Below are positions 54,538 through 64,000 of a stretch of DNA of 64,000 nucleotides, piece after piece. The notes beneath the pieces are model-generated. The model saw only the letters and a list, made by a program, of their open reading frames with translations. It made no database searches and was not told where the DNA came from. Position 1 is the stretch's first letter, and each line of letters opens with the position of its first letter. The stretch is from Fistulifera solaris (taxonomy: Eukaryota; Bacillariophyta; Bacillariophyceae; Naviculales; Stauroneidaceae). The translations under genes were made by a program, and so were the position numbers. Location: positions 1 through 64,000 of the forward strand of contig AP026155.1 of the NCBI GenBank assembly GCA_030295235.1. The letters are read 5' to 3'.

Positions 54538-56460
54538 CTAGCTATTCAAGTCTTTCGAACTGGCGGCGGCGATTCTTCGAAAACTTTCACTTGTAACAGA
54601 GGCTTTTCGAATACCTTCGCCTGAACCCGGAGCCCGACGAATATTCTCGCTTGTGCCCGATGTCCGTCGAATATTCTCACTGATGCCCGATGCTATTCGA
54701 AGACCCTCACCGCTTCCCGATTTTCTTCTAGCATTCTCACCCGACACCTTCCGAGAACTGGTACCCGATGGAAACAAAGTGCGCAGACTCACTTTCTGAG
54801 AAGTAGCCGACTTTCGGAAGGATCGCCATGAGTTTTGGCGCAAAAACTTGGTGCGATCTGTTACCAACGTCTCGTCTTCTTTACCCGTCTTTTGCCATTT
54901 CCACAGCTCTTGCTGTAGTTTGCGACTAATTATCGGAAACGGGGGACGCTTTCTCCAGTCATGTGCCCAACTCTCGCACATGAGCGTCTGTAATGAATCT
55001 GGTAGCAAGTGAGTTAATTTCGGGGGACGCTGTTGCTTGTGAATGATGCCATCGGTGAACTGCTTGAGCGTGCGGTAATGGCTAAAGGGCTTCTCTAGGG
55101 AGAAGACTTCCCAAAACACGAGTCCGAACGAGTATACGTCGACACTCAAACCATACGGTTCACACATGACTACCTCCGGAGCCATATAACGTCGGCTCCC
55201 CGTCAAACCTGTAGCATTCTGGTAGATCTCTACATCCCCCAACTTGTCGTTCTCGTCAAATTCCTTCGCTAAACCAAAATCAAAATTTGAATCGTCCCTC
55301 GGACGTTGAACCCGATGTTGTCTTTTCCGTGAATGCGTAGCGCGGAACAAGAAAGCGAGCGTAAGAGGCATAAAACAAGAGAGAATGACACCAGACCAAT
55401 GGCAGTTCTTGCTGAGCAAGCAAAGTCACTTACCTGGTTTCAAGTCTCTGTAAACGACAGAATGGTTGTGAATGTGACAGAGTGCTCGTGCGATATCCAG
55501 GCAAATTACCAAACGTTCTCGAAATAGCACCGTGTCCACCGGCGGCTGTTTACACGAACAACTACTTCCGTAGAGCTGAGAATAGGGCCCATATTCATCG
55601 GCCCACGAAGAAATCTTTTCTTGCAAAGTGCAGGTCAATCGATCGAGGAACAAACCGTAGTCAGGCGATCCTGGACTACCCACAGTGGCACGCAACCGAA
55701 TGATATTGGTGTGGTGCAATGCACGGAGAAAGAGAGCCTCACTGGCTAGATCTATAATAGCCATTTTACGCTTGTTTTTCCCAATATCCGGTTTCACCGC
55801 TTTGAGTGCATAGCGCGGCTGACCATCGCGACGTGTACTAGCAGCTAGATTGGATCGACTTAACTGACGAGGTATATCTTCCAGCTTGACGAACTCATCA
55901 TCCTCCGTGTCTTCCAAGTCATCTTCACAAAATGTAGCTTCGGTGAAGTCCGGCAACGACGACGCCGACACCTCGAAACTACTCAACATCGCGTTGGTGA
56001 ATATCACCGAGCTCGTGGCGAAAGATTTCTCAAACTGCCCCTCGTGTCGAAAGGGTTTAATTTCAGGTAAAGCTTCAAAATCAATAATATGATGATGCCC
56101 AGGGCTGCTCGACATGTCAAACTGATCTATTTTGCAGTGTGAACCGTGAGCTGCTGCAGCAGCATTCCGCATGAGACTACTAATGCTTTCATTGCCATTG
56201 TGCAACATATTGATCGATTCAACCAAACATACCAAGCCGAACTCGCCTGAACCGAGGACCTCTCCGATTTGAATTTCTGCCGGGTTGAGACTCGGAACAG
56301 CCGGTAGTTTTTGAAAAAGCTTGGAGTTTTCGGTTACCTGAAGTAGGTATCTTCGCGTTGTTTCCATGAGCTCCTTCTCTGGATCTCTTCCACTGCTGGG
56401 ATTGGGAAGCAAGTCATCACGGCTGAGATGAATCGAATCTTCTTCGGCAACAGTTTCCAT
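54538..56460 (-). CDS. TKL-like protein kinase with Arg/Ser repeat tail, two exons, one shift
   Basis: Exon 1 is 56460-55434. The intron is 55433-55322 (GTAAGT, GAAAAG, 112 bases, phase 1). Exon 2 is 55321-54538. The frame slips at a T run near 55287, between IQI and FDFGLAKEF. One missing T gives 603 residues. Landmarks are LGSGEFGLVCLV, an acidic insert of about 110 residues, YALKAVK, YRDLKPDNIGF, DFGLAKEF and RYMAPEVV. The tail holds about five imperfect repeats of 10-11 residues with the form S/G-E-N-I-R-R-x-S. RRxS is a usual basophilic kinase target, so the tail may be phosphorylated. It is a paralog of the two kinases at 19474 and 37190. Confidence 0.82.
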
Positions 56461-57225
56461 CGCGATTGAGAATTGTGGACAATAAGATCTGCTTGATAAA
56501 GAGCGGCGATAATGACAAAACAGCAGTGGATAAATTCAGGTGAGAAATGAGAACGCGCCCTCCAAGTTCCTCCAATGAAACGAGAAGATTGGAATGCAAG
56601 CAGCAAGTGAAGATCCAGAAGCAATTCTGACTTCTGACCTATCTAATAAACCAGCTTCACCTGACACTGCACAATGCATACAGGCACGCGAGACATAAAG
56701 TTTCTGAAGCTGCTCAGCGCTCAGCGCTCGGCATTTATTTGGTAATATCGGCATCCCGAGTTTTGCATAATGCTGACAGCTTTCCACCATCGCTTTTGGT
56801 GACATCCTGCCATCTAAGAAGTTCCGCATCGCAACGCTTTGGGCACTTTTTAATTAGAGCAAATTCGAGTCTTATAAAGCGTGACGCGAATTCATTGCTA
56901 CGGGGCTAAATGATCAAAATTTAGCGGCTTTAGGGGCATAATCCAAGGTGCAGATATGTCCTACATGCGGTTATAGAGTAAATTTACATTGTGTGACAAT
57001 CGGATGCATGGAACACGGAATAATCTGATTCAAATTTGGCAAAGAAAAACAGAAGACGTAGCGCGTCTGTCCGTGTATCAGCGAACCAGGTGTAATAGGC
57101 AATAGGAAATGTTTTCCGCTCAACAGAGAGCGCATGATAACGCCTTCGAAAGTTTTATCGAGTGAGTTGTCATTGATACAATTATTTTGTAATAAATATT
57201 TCGAGCATTATATTACTACTTCGTC
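56461..57225. other. Divergent spacer
   Basis: About 765 bases between the kinase and the TPR gene. Short minus-strand frames (56829-56536 and others) have no domain. A GCTCAGCGCTCAGCGCTCGGC repeat lies near 56714-56734. Promoters must lie here, but I cannot mark them. Confidence 0.45.
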
Positions 57226-58425
57226 ATGTTCATAATAGGTCAACGCGTTGCTTCGGTTGCATCGCGAAGACTTCTCGCCGCGAGACCTTCCGTCGTCAAG
57301 CACGTAAAAAAAGCCTTCGGAACAACACAAGTAGCACAAGTTGTAAGCGAACGACCTCGTGGTGCTTTTTGGTTTCGACAACAACAAGAACTCGAGGAAT
57401 TAGAAAGAAATCTTCACAAATCACTTGAAGAATATCAAAGCTTGCTGTCAAAGCGCGACAATATTGCAGTCGGCAACGAATCCGATATCCTGATTGACGC
57501 CCTACACAAAATTGCTAGTTGCTACGAAGAATTGGAATACTGGGACAAAGCATTGCGAATCGAAGAGGAGATACGAAAGCACATATTGAATAATAAAAAA
57601 TCATCAGCAATAACAAGCCATGCAGAACTGGCAGCCAGTGCTTATCGGATAGGCAAGTTACATCATCGGCAAGAAAAATGGCAACTCGCCCACCGCTATT
57701 ACGACGAAGCATTGGAGTTGCATACGGACCAAGTGAAACGAGGGCTAGTTTACATTTCGATCGCTGGTATCCATTTTCATCGTGGTAATTATCAGAAAGC
57801 GTTGCAAACATTGCAGGAGCAAGCGGCACCGTGCTTCCCCACTTACGATATGGGTCTTTTCAAGTGTATGCAACACGAAGGACTGATTCATCGTACACTA
57901 GAAGATTTTGAAGCGGCGCTAAATTGTTATAAAAAAGCATCCGAGATTCTTGAATTTCAAGAGAGCATTGATGAAACTATAAAACGGGAGTTGGACCTGG
58001 ACACTGCAGACATGTTGACAGCCTGTGACAATTTGGATAAGGCTCTGGGCTTGTATGTCGATATCCTCGAGCGCACGCGCATTCGCAACGACTTTGATGA
58101 TGAAGAGAGTAAGCCATTTGAGGCTGTCATTGTTCATAACATAGGAAAGATATACGCCCGGAAGGGTGACATGGAGGATGCTGTAGAAAACTTAAGTCGT
58201 GCAGTGGAGTTAAGGGAACACTGGCTTGGAGAGTTTCACCCCGAACTCGGAAAGACGCTTTCAGCACTGGGTGCCGTCTACGGCGTCATGAAAGAAAAAC
58301 AAAAAGCACTTCAGTGCTTCCAAAAAGCTTTGTTGATAACCAGAATGCACGCCGATGACGAGGACGACCCAGACGTCTTCATGGCACTTCGAAATATTAG
58401 CGTGTTAAAAGGCGAAATCACTTGA
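57226..58425 (+). CDS. TPR protein, probably mitochondrial
   Basis: A single-exon 399-residue protein. The first 40 residues are basic and hydroxylated with no acidic residue (MFIIGQRVASVASRRLLAAR), a typical mitochondrial presequence. The rest is helical, with at least six tetratricopeptide-like units, for example LHKIASCYEELEYWDKALRI, YRIGKLHHRQEKWQLAHRYY, VHNIGKIYARKGDMEDAVEN and LSALGAVYGVMKEKQKALQC. The last units resemble kinesin-light-chain TPRs in spacing. TPRs bind partner proteins. No enzyme domain is present, so a scaffold or assembly role is likely. It stops 173 bases before the 3' end of the convergent ATPase gene. Confidence 0.75.
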   Translation: MFIIGQRVASVASRRLLAARPSVVKHVKKAFGTTQVAQVVSERPRGAFWFRQQQELEELERNLHKSLEEYQSLLSKRDNIAVGNESDILIDALHKIASCYEELEYWDKALRIEEEIRKHILNNKKSSAITSHAELAASAYRIGKLHHRQEKWQLAHRYYDEALELHTDQVKRGLVYISIAGIHFHRGNYQKALQTLQEQAAPCFPTYDMGLFKCMQHEGLIHRTLEDFEAALNCYKKASEILEFQESIDETIKRELDLDTADMLTACDNLDKALGLYVDILERTRIRNDFDDEESKPFEAVIVHNIGKIYARKGDMEDAVENLSRAVELREHWLGEFHPELGKTLSALGAVYGVMKEKQKALQCFQKALLITRMHADDEDDPDVFMALRNISVLKGEIT

Positions 58426-58598
58426 GACAAAGCAAACGAATAAAGAGATGACACGTCGAGACTGGCGGACTATGCGGACAACTTCAAATTGTTGCGACGT
58501 AAAGCTGATGACTTTTCCTTTATAGAAGATTATCGGATAGTTGCATTCAAAGACACTGGTGAACGATGCACAACATATAAAATTGAATCCAGCACTCT

Positions 58599-61500
58599 TT
58601 AGCGCTTGTTCTCGATCAAATTGAGATGAGTCTTGGGCAGAGGGCCCTGATTAGAAGCATTGTGTGCATCAGGAGTGGCATCGAAACGAGCGTCATACTT
58701 CATGTCATCAGTGTCTTCACCCAAGCTTGACAGGTAGCGGCGAACCGATTTCTCTGTCTCCATGATAATCAAAACAGCCACCATGAAGATAGCAACAATT
58801 CCCCACTGCATACTATCCATAGGAGCCATTTCGAAAATAATCTCATTTACTCCAGGAGTGTACGTGATGAACACTTGCAGAATAGTCATAATAGCGTATG
58901 AATACCACGCGAGAGGGTTTCCCGACAAAGATCGCGTGTGGAAGGAACTGTTGTAGGCGAAACGAGCACTGATTGTGATCGCAACAGCTCCGAAAGACAA
59001 AGTGTTCAAGGCTTGCGAGTGGAAATCGTCTTCGGTGTAGCCTCCCAAAGCCTTGAGCCAGAAAACGGAACCAACGGTCGACGTAACCAATGCGACTGTA
59101 CCAATGGCGATACGAAGAAGAAGGAACCGACCAATGAGGCGTTTGCCAACACGGCGAGGAGGCTTCGTCATGATCCCGTCTTCTGCGGGCTCGACAGCGG
59201 CAACAAAGCCAAGCGTGACCGCACAAATCAAGTTGCAATAGAGCACCTGAATCGGAGTTAGGGGACTCTGCTCCAAACCACAGATGATACCAAATAGAAC
59301 TGAGAGACCCTGGGCGTTGTTAATAGGAGTATTGATCATCAAAACCTTGCGGAGATTGTCCCAGACGACACGTCCTTCACGGACAGCAGTAACAATAGTT
59401 GCAAAGTTGTCATCGGCAAGAATCATTTCGGAAGCCTCACGAGCTACATCTGTACCTTCCTTACCCATTGCAACACCCACTGAAAAGAGGGACGTTTGTT
59501 AGCTTTGCCATGTGCAAACATTGATTAATAGAACGTGACGGCTGAGTTACTTACTGTCAGCAGCCTTCAATGCCGGAGCGTCGTTCACCCCATCTCCGGT
59601 CATACTGCAAACCTCACCCTGAGCCTGAAGCGCTTTGACGATTTGAATCTTGTTTTCAGGTGAAGCTCGGGCGAACACATTGTACTTCATGACAGCCAGT
59701 TTCATCTCCTCTTCGCTCAAGACGTCGATTTCAGGACCAGTGATAGCGTCCGAATGCTTCTCATCAACAATCCCCAACTGAGTACCTATAGCAAGAGCCG
59801 TATCCTTGTGGTCACCGGTAATCATGGCAACTCGCACACCGGCAGTGTGGGCAGTGGCAATGGCGTCGATACACTCGGGACGAGGAGGATCTTGAATAGC
59901 GCAAACACCCATGATGGTGAGCCAAGGCTCGTCGCGCCCGCTGACCCACTCCGGCTTCAACTGATCGCCCTTACTGACGGAATCCTTTTCAACAGGACCA
60001 CGGCAGAGTGCCAAACATCGGAGACCATGGGAAGAAAGAATTGCAATCTGCTCGGTCCAGTACTTCAGATCAATGGGTTCCTTTTTCACCCAAAAGGCCA
60101 GCCTTGGCCTGGTACTTGCAGAATCGGATCAAACGATCAGGTGCACCCTTAACGTGAGCAACATATTTGCCATCGAATTCACTTCCGTCATTTTCCGCGC
60201 GGGGCTCGTGGACAGTTGCCATGAACTTGTACTCGGAGTTGAAAGGGACCTCGGCCAAGATTGGGGCATCGCGTTTCATGCCAGTGACATCAATATCCGA
60301 AAAGTAGGAAGCACGGAGAATCGAAAGTTCAGTCGGGTTCCCAATCTCACCTTAAAACAAATAATGAGTGGTATAATACGTGCTAAAGGATCAGGTGCAC
60401 GATAGCAAGCCCAAGTCAACTTACCTTCGCGACCACCATCCTTTCCGAGACTGCATTTACTGCAGAGAACACCTCCAGCCAAAGCATTGCGAATGAAGTT
60501 CAAAGACGGTGATTCTCCATTGCTGACGGGAGTAGGATCCGAAACCTTGTTGGCGGCACCACTTTGATCCGGCAAATCTTCGCCCTGCGAAAATTCCGAG
60601 TGTCCAGAAGCACCGTGCATGGAAAAGCCAAAGTCCGACTTGCCACGGTCGCCGTTGGCGCGAGACGCACTGGGTCCCGACTGAATGACGGACTTGGCGG
60701 ACTTCTTCAAAGCATGGGCGGCACGTTCTGCCAAATAGGAGTCCTCGCGACGAAAGTTGACAGCGGAGCGCTTCTTGCTATCAACATCAAACTTGTAGTG
60801 GGCGTTCGACGTGACGTAAGCAACGAGCGACATTTCGTTCTTGGTGAGCGTACCCGTCTTGTCGGAGCAAATGGTAGTAACGGATCCGAGCGTTTCGACG
60901 GAAGGAAGAACACGGATGATGGCATTGTGCTTGGCCATGGTAGCCACAGACCACGAGTAAGTCATGGTGACGATGGCGTCAAGACCTTCGGGGATCATGG
61001 CAACAGCGCAAGTAAGAGCAATGGTAAGAGCGTCCATGTAACTTGCATCAATCTGAACTACGGCGACCGTCCAGGTAATAATGGCAACAATGGAAATGAA
61101 AGTAGCGAGAACCTTGGCAATGAACGCAATCTGTTCCAACACCGCCGTCTTCTTGTCTTCCGAGTTGTTGACGAGCTTGTTGATGGTACCAATCTCGGTG
61201 TAGTCACCCGTAGCCGCTACAATACCGACAGCATATCCTTGCGACACAAGAGTAGCACTGAAGCACATGTTCTTGCGGTCACCGAGAGGCGTCTGACGGG
61301 GATCTTGTCCTGGGATGACAATGGCATCCGTCGACTTTTCAATGGGAACCGATTCACCCGTCAAAGCGGCTTCGAGAGAAGACAAGTTGTTGACTTCAAT
61401 CATGCGAATGTCACCGGGGACGCGATCACCCGTGTTCAAGATGACAATATCACCGGGGACGACTTCCTTGGCAGGCACTTTGGTTTCCTTACCGTCACGA

Positions 61501-62030
61501 ATGACGACGGCATCCGCGGAAAGCATGTTCTTGAGTGCTTCGGCAGCGGCCTCCGCCGATCCTTCTTGATAAATCCCGATGCACGTGTTGAGGCTGAGAG
61601 AAACAAAGAGGAAGAACATAGTCAGTTATTAGAGCCATAACAAGAGAGAGTGCAATATTGCAAATAGAACTTACGTGATGACAAAGGTAATGAGACCGAC
61701 TTCAATAAAGTTCGTCAACTTGTCTTCCGCTTTATCTGTGATGATTCCCTTGATGAGAGAAACGACGAGAACAAAAACCAAGATTCCCACCAAAACGTTG
61801 CCGACCTGTTTCCAGATACGCTGCAATAAAGTCTTCTTTTCCTTCTCCGTGAGTTCGTTGTAGCCGTAACGTTCCAAGCGTTCTTGAGCTTCCTTGGTGG
61901 TCAAACCAGTTTGACGAATGTTGGCATTGACACCCAACTGCGCAAAGACTTCTTCTTTTGTCATGGCATGAAACTGTGGCTCATCCGAGCGATCCTTCTC
62001 TGCCGTTACATTTGCTTGTTTCGGCGGCAT
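58599..62030 (-). CDS. P2-type cation-transporting ATPase, four exons, one shift
   Basis: Exons: 62030-61675, 61593-60425, 60350-59555 and 59479-58599, with GT-AG introns of 81, 74 and 75 bases. The frame moves near 60090 (a GAAAAAGG run). One extra base gives about 1066 residues. The parts are in order: N-terminal cation-ATPase domain ([19 protein letters not shown]), actuator LTGESVP, phosphorylation site [21 protein letters not shown], the P-domain [12 protein letters not shown], and six C-terminal helices. M4 reads PEGLDAIVT, with Asp where SERCA-type pumps have Pro. M6 reads [19 protein letters not shown], closer to bacterial CtpF-type pumps than to SERCA. The transported ion (calcium, sodium, potassium or other) cannot be read with confidence. 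The N-domain contains a long Ser/Gly-rich insert (about 60480-60740). Confidence 0.88.
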
Positions 62031-62981
62031 CTTGAAGAACGGTTGTCAATAGAATCAAAAAACGAATAGCGCAACGATATCTTTGGCGAAAGATGTCGTT
62101 CTTGAAAATATGAGAGAAAATCGAATGAATTTGCGATAGACGACGAACTCATGAAAATCGTTGCAACGTCATAAAAAGCGTTTGTCAGTTTAACTGTCTC
62201 CTTTCAGAGATTCTTACGTCAGCAAACGTCACTCATTATGATGCGTCCCACGTAGACTTACGTAGGAAAAAAGTGTGAGAGATTAAGGTTAGGGATTCGG
62301 AAGCTGGATTTTCAGTGCTTACGTCACAAAATTCGATTGGAATTCCACAGCAACTTGAGGTTATTATGCTCCACCACAAACATAACCTGTAAGGATGAGG
62401 ATTCGGAAGCTGGATTCTTTTGTGCCTACGTCACACCTTGGGAGAAAAATTCCGGTAAACAACAGATTGTTTGAGACTAGAAAAATCGTATTGCCCTGGC
62501 CACATCATCAACAGTCGTCAAGGTGATGGTGGAACGACGTGTTGACACGTTGGAACCTTGGAGGATCACCAACCAGTTTCCATCAAGTGGCAACGAAAGA
62601 CAAGGCGGATAAATTCGTGAATCATCAATCGACCCGTGACGACTCTAGGGACATGAACGCCGTACGACCAATCTTTAACTACAGTTTGCTGTTAAAGGAA
62701 TAATTCAGTTTAAGCTGTCTGTATGAACGAAAAGCAGTGTGAGCAAGTCACTCAGAGCACTTTAGAGCAAAATCATAGTGGCTATGGTATTGCTTAAATT
62801 CCAAAAATTGCGAGGGCCAGATCACATTGTTCTGAAATCGATACTTCATTTCATTCCCCTCTCTTTCATTCGTTATCTTATTGTAAAAAAAGCCCGTGAG
62901 TGATTCATCATTGAATGAGATCATAATGTAAACTTTCCGATCAGTAAAGTTTTCAAGCATAGACCACAGACCACAGACTGC
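62031..62981. other. Intergenic spacer upstream of the ATPase
   Basis: About 950 bases. The first 400 hold the ACGTCA cluster and a direct repeat, listed separately. The remainder (62450-62981) shows no gene. A 70-codon minus-strand frame (62960-62748) has no domain. Confidence 0.55.
62166..62433. promoter_or_regulatory. Cluster of five ACGTCA (CRE-like) sites upstream of the ATPase
   Basis: ACGTCA occurs at 62166, 62216, 62226, 62321 and 62428, all in the same orientation, 136-403 bases before the ATPase ATG (the gene reads leftward, so the sites read TGACGT toward it). Two of them lie in a direct repeat of about 36 bases, GGATTCGGAAGCTGGATT then CTTACGTCAC or CCTACGTCAC (62293-62327 and 62399-62434). 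Diatom promoters answering CO2 and cAMP use TGACGT-type elements bound by bZIP factors. That link is established for other genes and is inference here. Confidence 0.6.
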
Positions 62982-64000
62982 CTATTCTTTCGCATCAGTT
63001 GAGGACGAATGCGTGAGTTGATACTGCCGCAAGGCAAAGTAACTGGTCGCCGACAAAAGCATCGCTGCTGACGATTGCATGGCAACAAGATTTCCTGTAA
63101 GATCCGCCAAAATACCAGTCATACTGGCTCCAACGAGGAATCCAACATCCCCACCCGTGCGAAGCATCGCAATGGCTTGAGCACGATGAGACGGTTTCAC
63201 TATATCACTGGTATAAGAGACTGGAGCCGTACTGAGCATACTGCTGCCAGCGGCCCATAAGGCCAAACATGGAGCCAATGTCGTCACATGTGTGAGTTGG
63301 TAGGGTAACGCCATCATGGCGGTACTGATCAATGTACAGCCAACTACCATGGCGGGTACTTTCCCAAATCGATCCGCACCGCTGGCGAAAATGGGGTTGC
63401 CCACGATTTGAATCATGGACATGCCCATGTACACTTGCCCCACCTGAAACGCGGATAAATTCATTTGTTCCGTCAACACAAGAGGCAATAAAGTCATTTG
63501 GGAACCTGCTAAACTGATCCAGTACGCCATGTTCATGAAAAGGACCGTTCGAAGTCTCGAATCTTGAAACAAGGGCCACCATTGTCCAAGCGCATTCTGT
63601 ACTTCAATAGAGATCGATGGTGATGTCTTGGTGGTAGTCGTTATGTTTGCTGTTGCTGCTGAGAGCAGAGATTTTTCTTCGAATTTCGGCAGCGTTTCTT
63701 TTAACAGAAAACGATTCAGCGTCGCTACACCCACATAGGAACATGCGACTGTCGCGAACGTCGCTTGCAATCCAGCAGCATCCACCATGTAACCGCCCAA
63801 GGCCGGTCCTAGTGCCGTCCCGGCCGCAAACGCACTCATAATCGGCGCCAGAGTACTAGCTCGATTGAGTGGTGTACTGTTGTCCGTGATCATCAATGTC
63901 CCCGCAGTACTCAACGCCGCCACCCCCAAGCCGGTGAACAAACGACACAAATACAATTGTTCGAAATTGGCCGCCCATCCCATACCACCAACAGCCACAG
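62982..64000 (-). CDS. Major facilitator superfamily transporter, 5' end beyond window
   Basis: The last 338 residues are visible. The gene enters from beyond base 64000, so the N-terminus and first helices are missing. The visible part holds about ten helices. The A-motif-like RLFTGLGVAALSTAGTLMI and the GTALGPALGGYMVDAAG segment are typical of drug/proton antiporter-like (DHA-type) MFS proteins. A hydrophilic central loop of about 50 residues follows, with KEETL-like and Thr-rich stretches, then GNPIFASGADRFGKVPAMVVG at the start of the second half and RTGGDVGFLVGASMTGILAD near the end. The substrate is unknown. No internal break is seen. Confidence 0.82.
   Translation of the reverse strand, partial: VAVGGMGWAANFEQLYLCRLFTGLGVAALSTAGTLMITDNSTPLNRASTLAPIMSAFAAGTALGPALGGYMVDAAGLQATFATVACSYVGVATLNRFLLKETLPKFEEKSLLSAATANITTTTKTSPSISIEVQNALGQWWPLFQDSRLRTVLFMNMAYWISLAGSQMTLLPLVLTEQMNLSAFQVGQVYMGMSMIQIVGNPIFASGADRFGKVPAMVVGCTLISTAMMALPYQLTHVTTLAPCLALWAAGSSMLSTAPVSYTSDIVKPSHRAQAIAMLRTGGDVGFLVGASMTGILADLTGNLVAMQSSAAMLLSATSYFALRQYQLTHSSSTDAKE

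Noticed and set aside
1-64000. CRISPR arrays, rRNA genes, plasmid-type origins
   Set aside because: None seen. The window is eukaryotic, and all regular repeats are telomeric, low-complexity, transposon-related or segmental duplications.

Overview
The window is one end of a eukaryotic chromosome. It opens with about 380 bases of CCCTAA (TTAGGG-type) telomere repeat and runs inward through a repeat-rich subtelomere into ordinary gene-dense DNA. A pennate diatom or close stramenopile relative fits best. Genes are compact with few short introns (about 70-150 bases, GT-AG). Two proteins carry a signal peptide followed by an ASAF-like motif (SVQAF, TSAF), the diatom plastid-import signature. Conserved eukaryotic genes (SRP72, RRP7, COQ4, a type I PRMT, a DnaJ-X protein) sit among families I cannot name. 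The species is inferred, not proven.

Layout. 1-1233: telomere, degenerate telomeric satellites and T/C-rich spacer. 1234-4519: two head-to-head MscS-type channel genes, the outer one decayed. 4612-6944: a secreted Cys-rich protein and a spliced plastid DUF2854 protein. 7272-17450: two head-to-tail copies of a 5.09-kb DNA transposon with 25-bp perfect terminal inverted repeats, separated by 7 bases. Its protein appears to hold a DUF6729-like zinc ribbon, a DDE-like core, and a DEDDy 3'-5' exonuclease lodged between the second and third acidic residues. This is the most unusual system in the window. 17620-29383: an M43 metalloprotease, a TKL-like kinase, three unrecognised proteins, a small mitochondrial-type membrane protein and RRP7. 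30261-37184: a young, still-moving family of a VSFG-motif protein, with a 555-base identical tract shared by two diverged paralogs and a 1601-base perfect tandem duplication of a third. 37190-64000: two more kinases of the same family, a GPCR, a secretory double-SET protein, DnaJ-X, SRP72, a small membrane protein, a four-TM protein, PRMT, COQ4, a TPR protein, a P2-type ATPase and a truncated MFS transporter, mostly in divergent or convergent pairs.

A caution applies to the whole window. Many conserved host genes (RRP7, COQ4, the P-type ATPase, GPCR, kinases and others) are each interrupted by exactly one or two single-base shifts and are otherwise clean. In several cases the shift is in a homopolymer. 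This looks like residual long-read consensus error, not decay. In the transposon the differences between the two copies cluster at CG dinucleotides, which suggests base-calling error at methylated CpG. I saw no tRNA or rRNA genes, CRISPR arrays, or LTR or virus-like elements.
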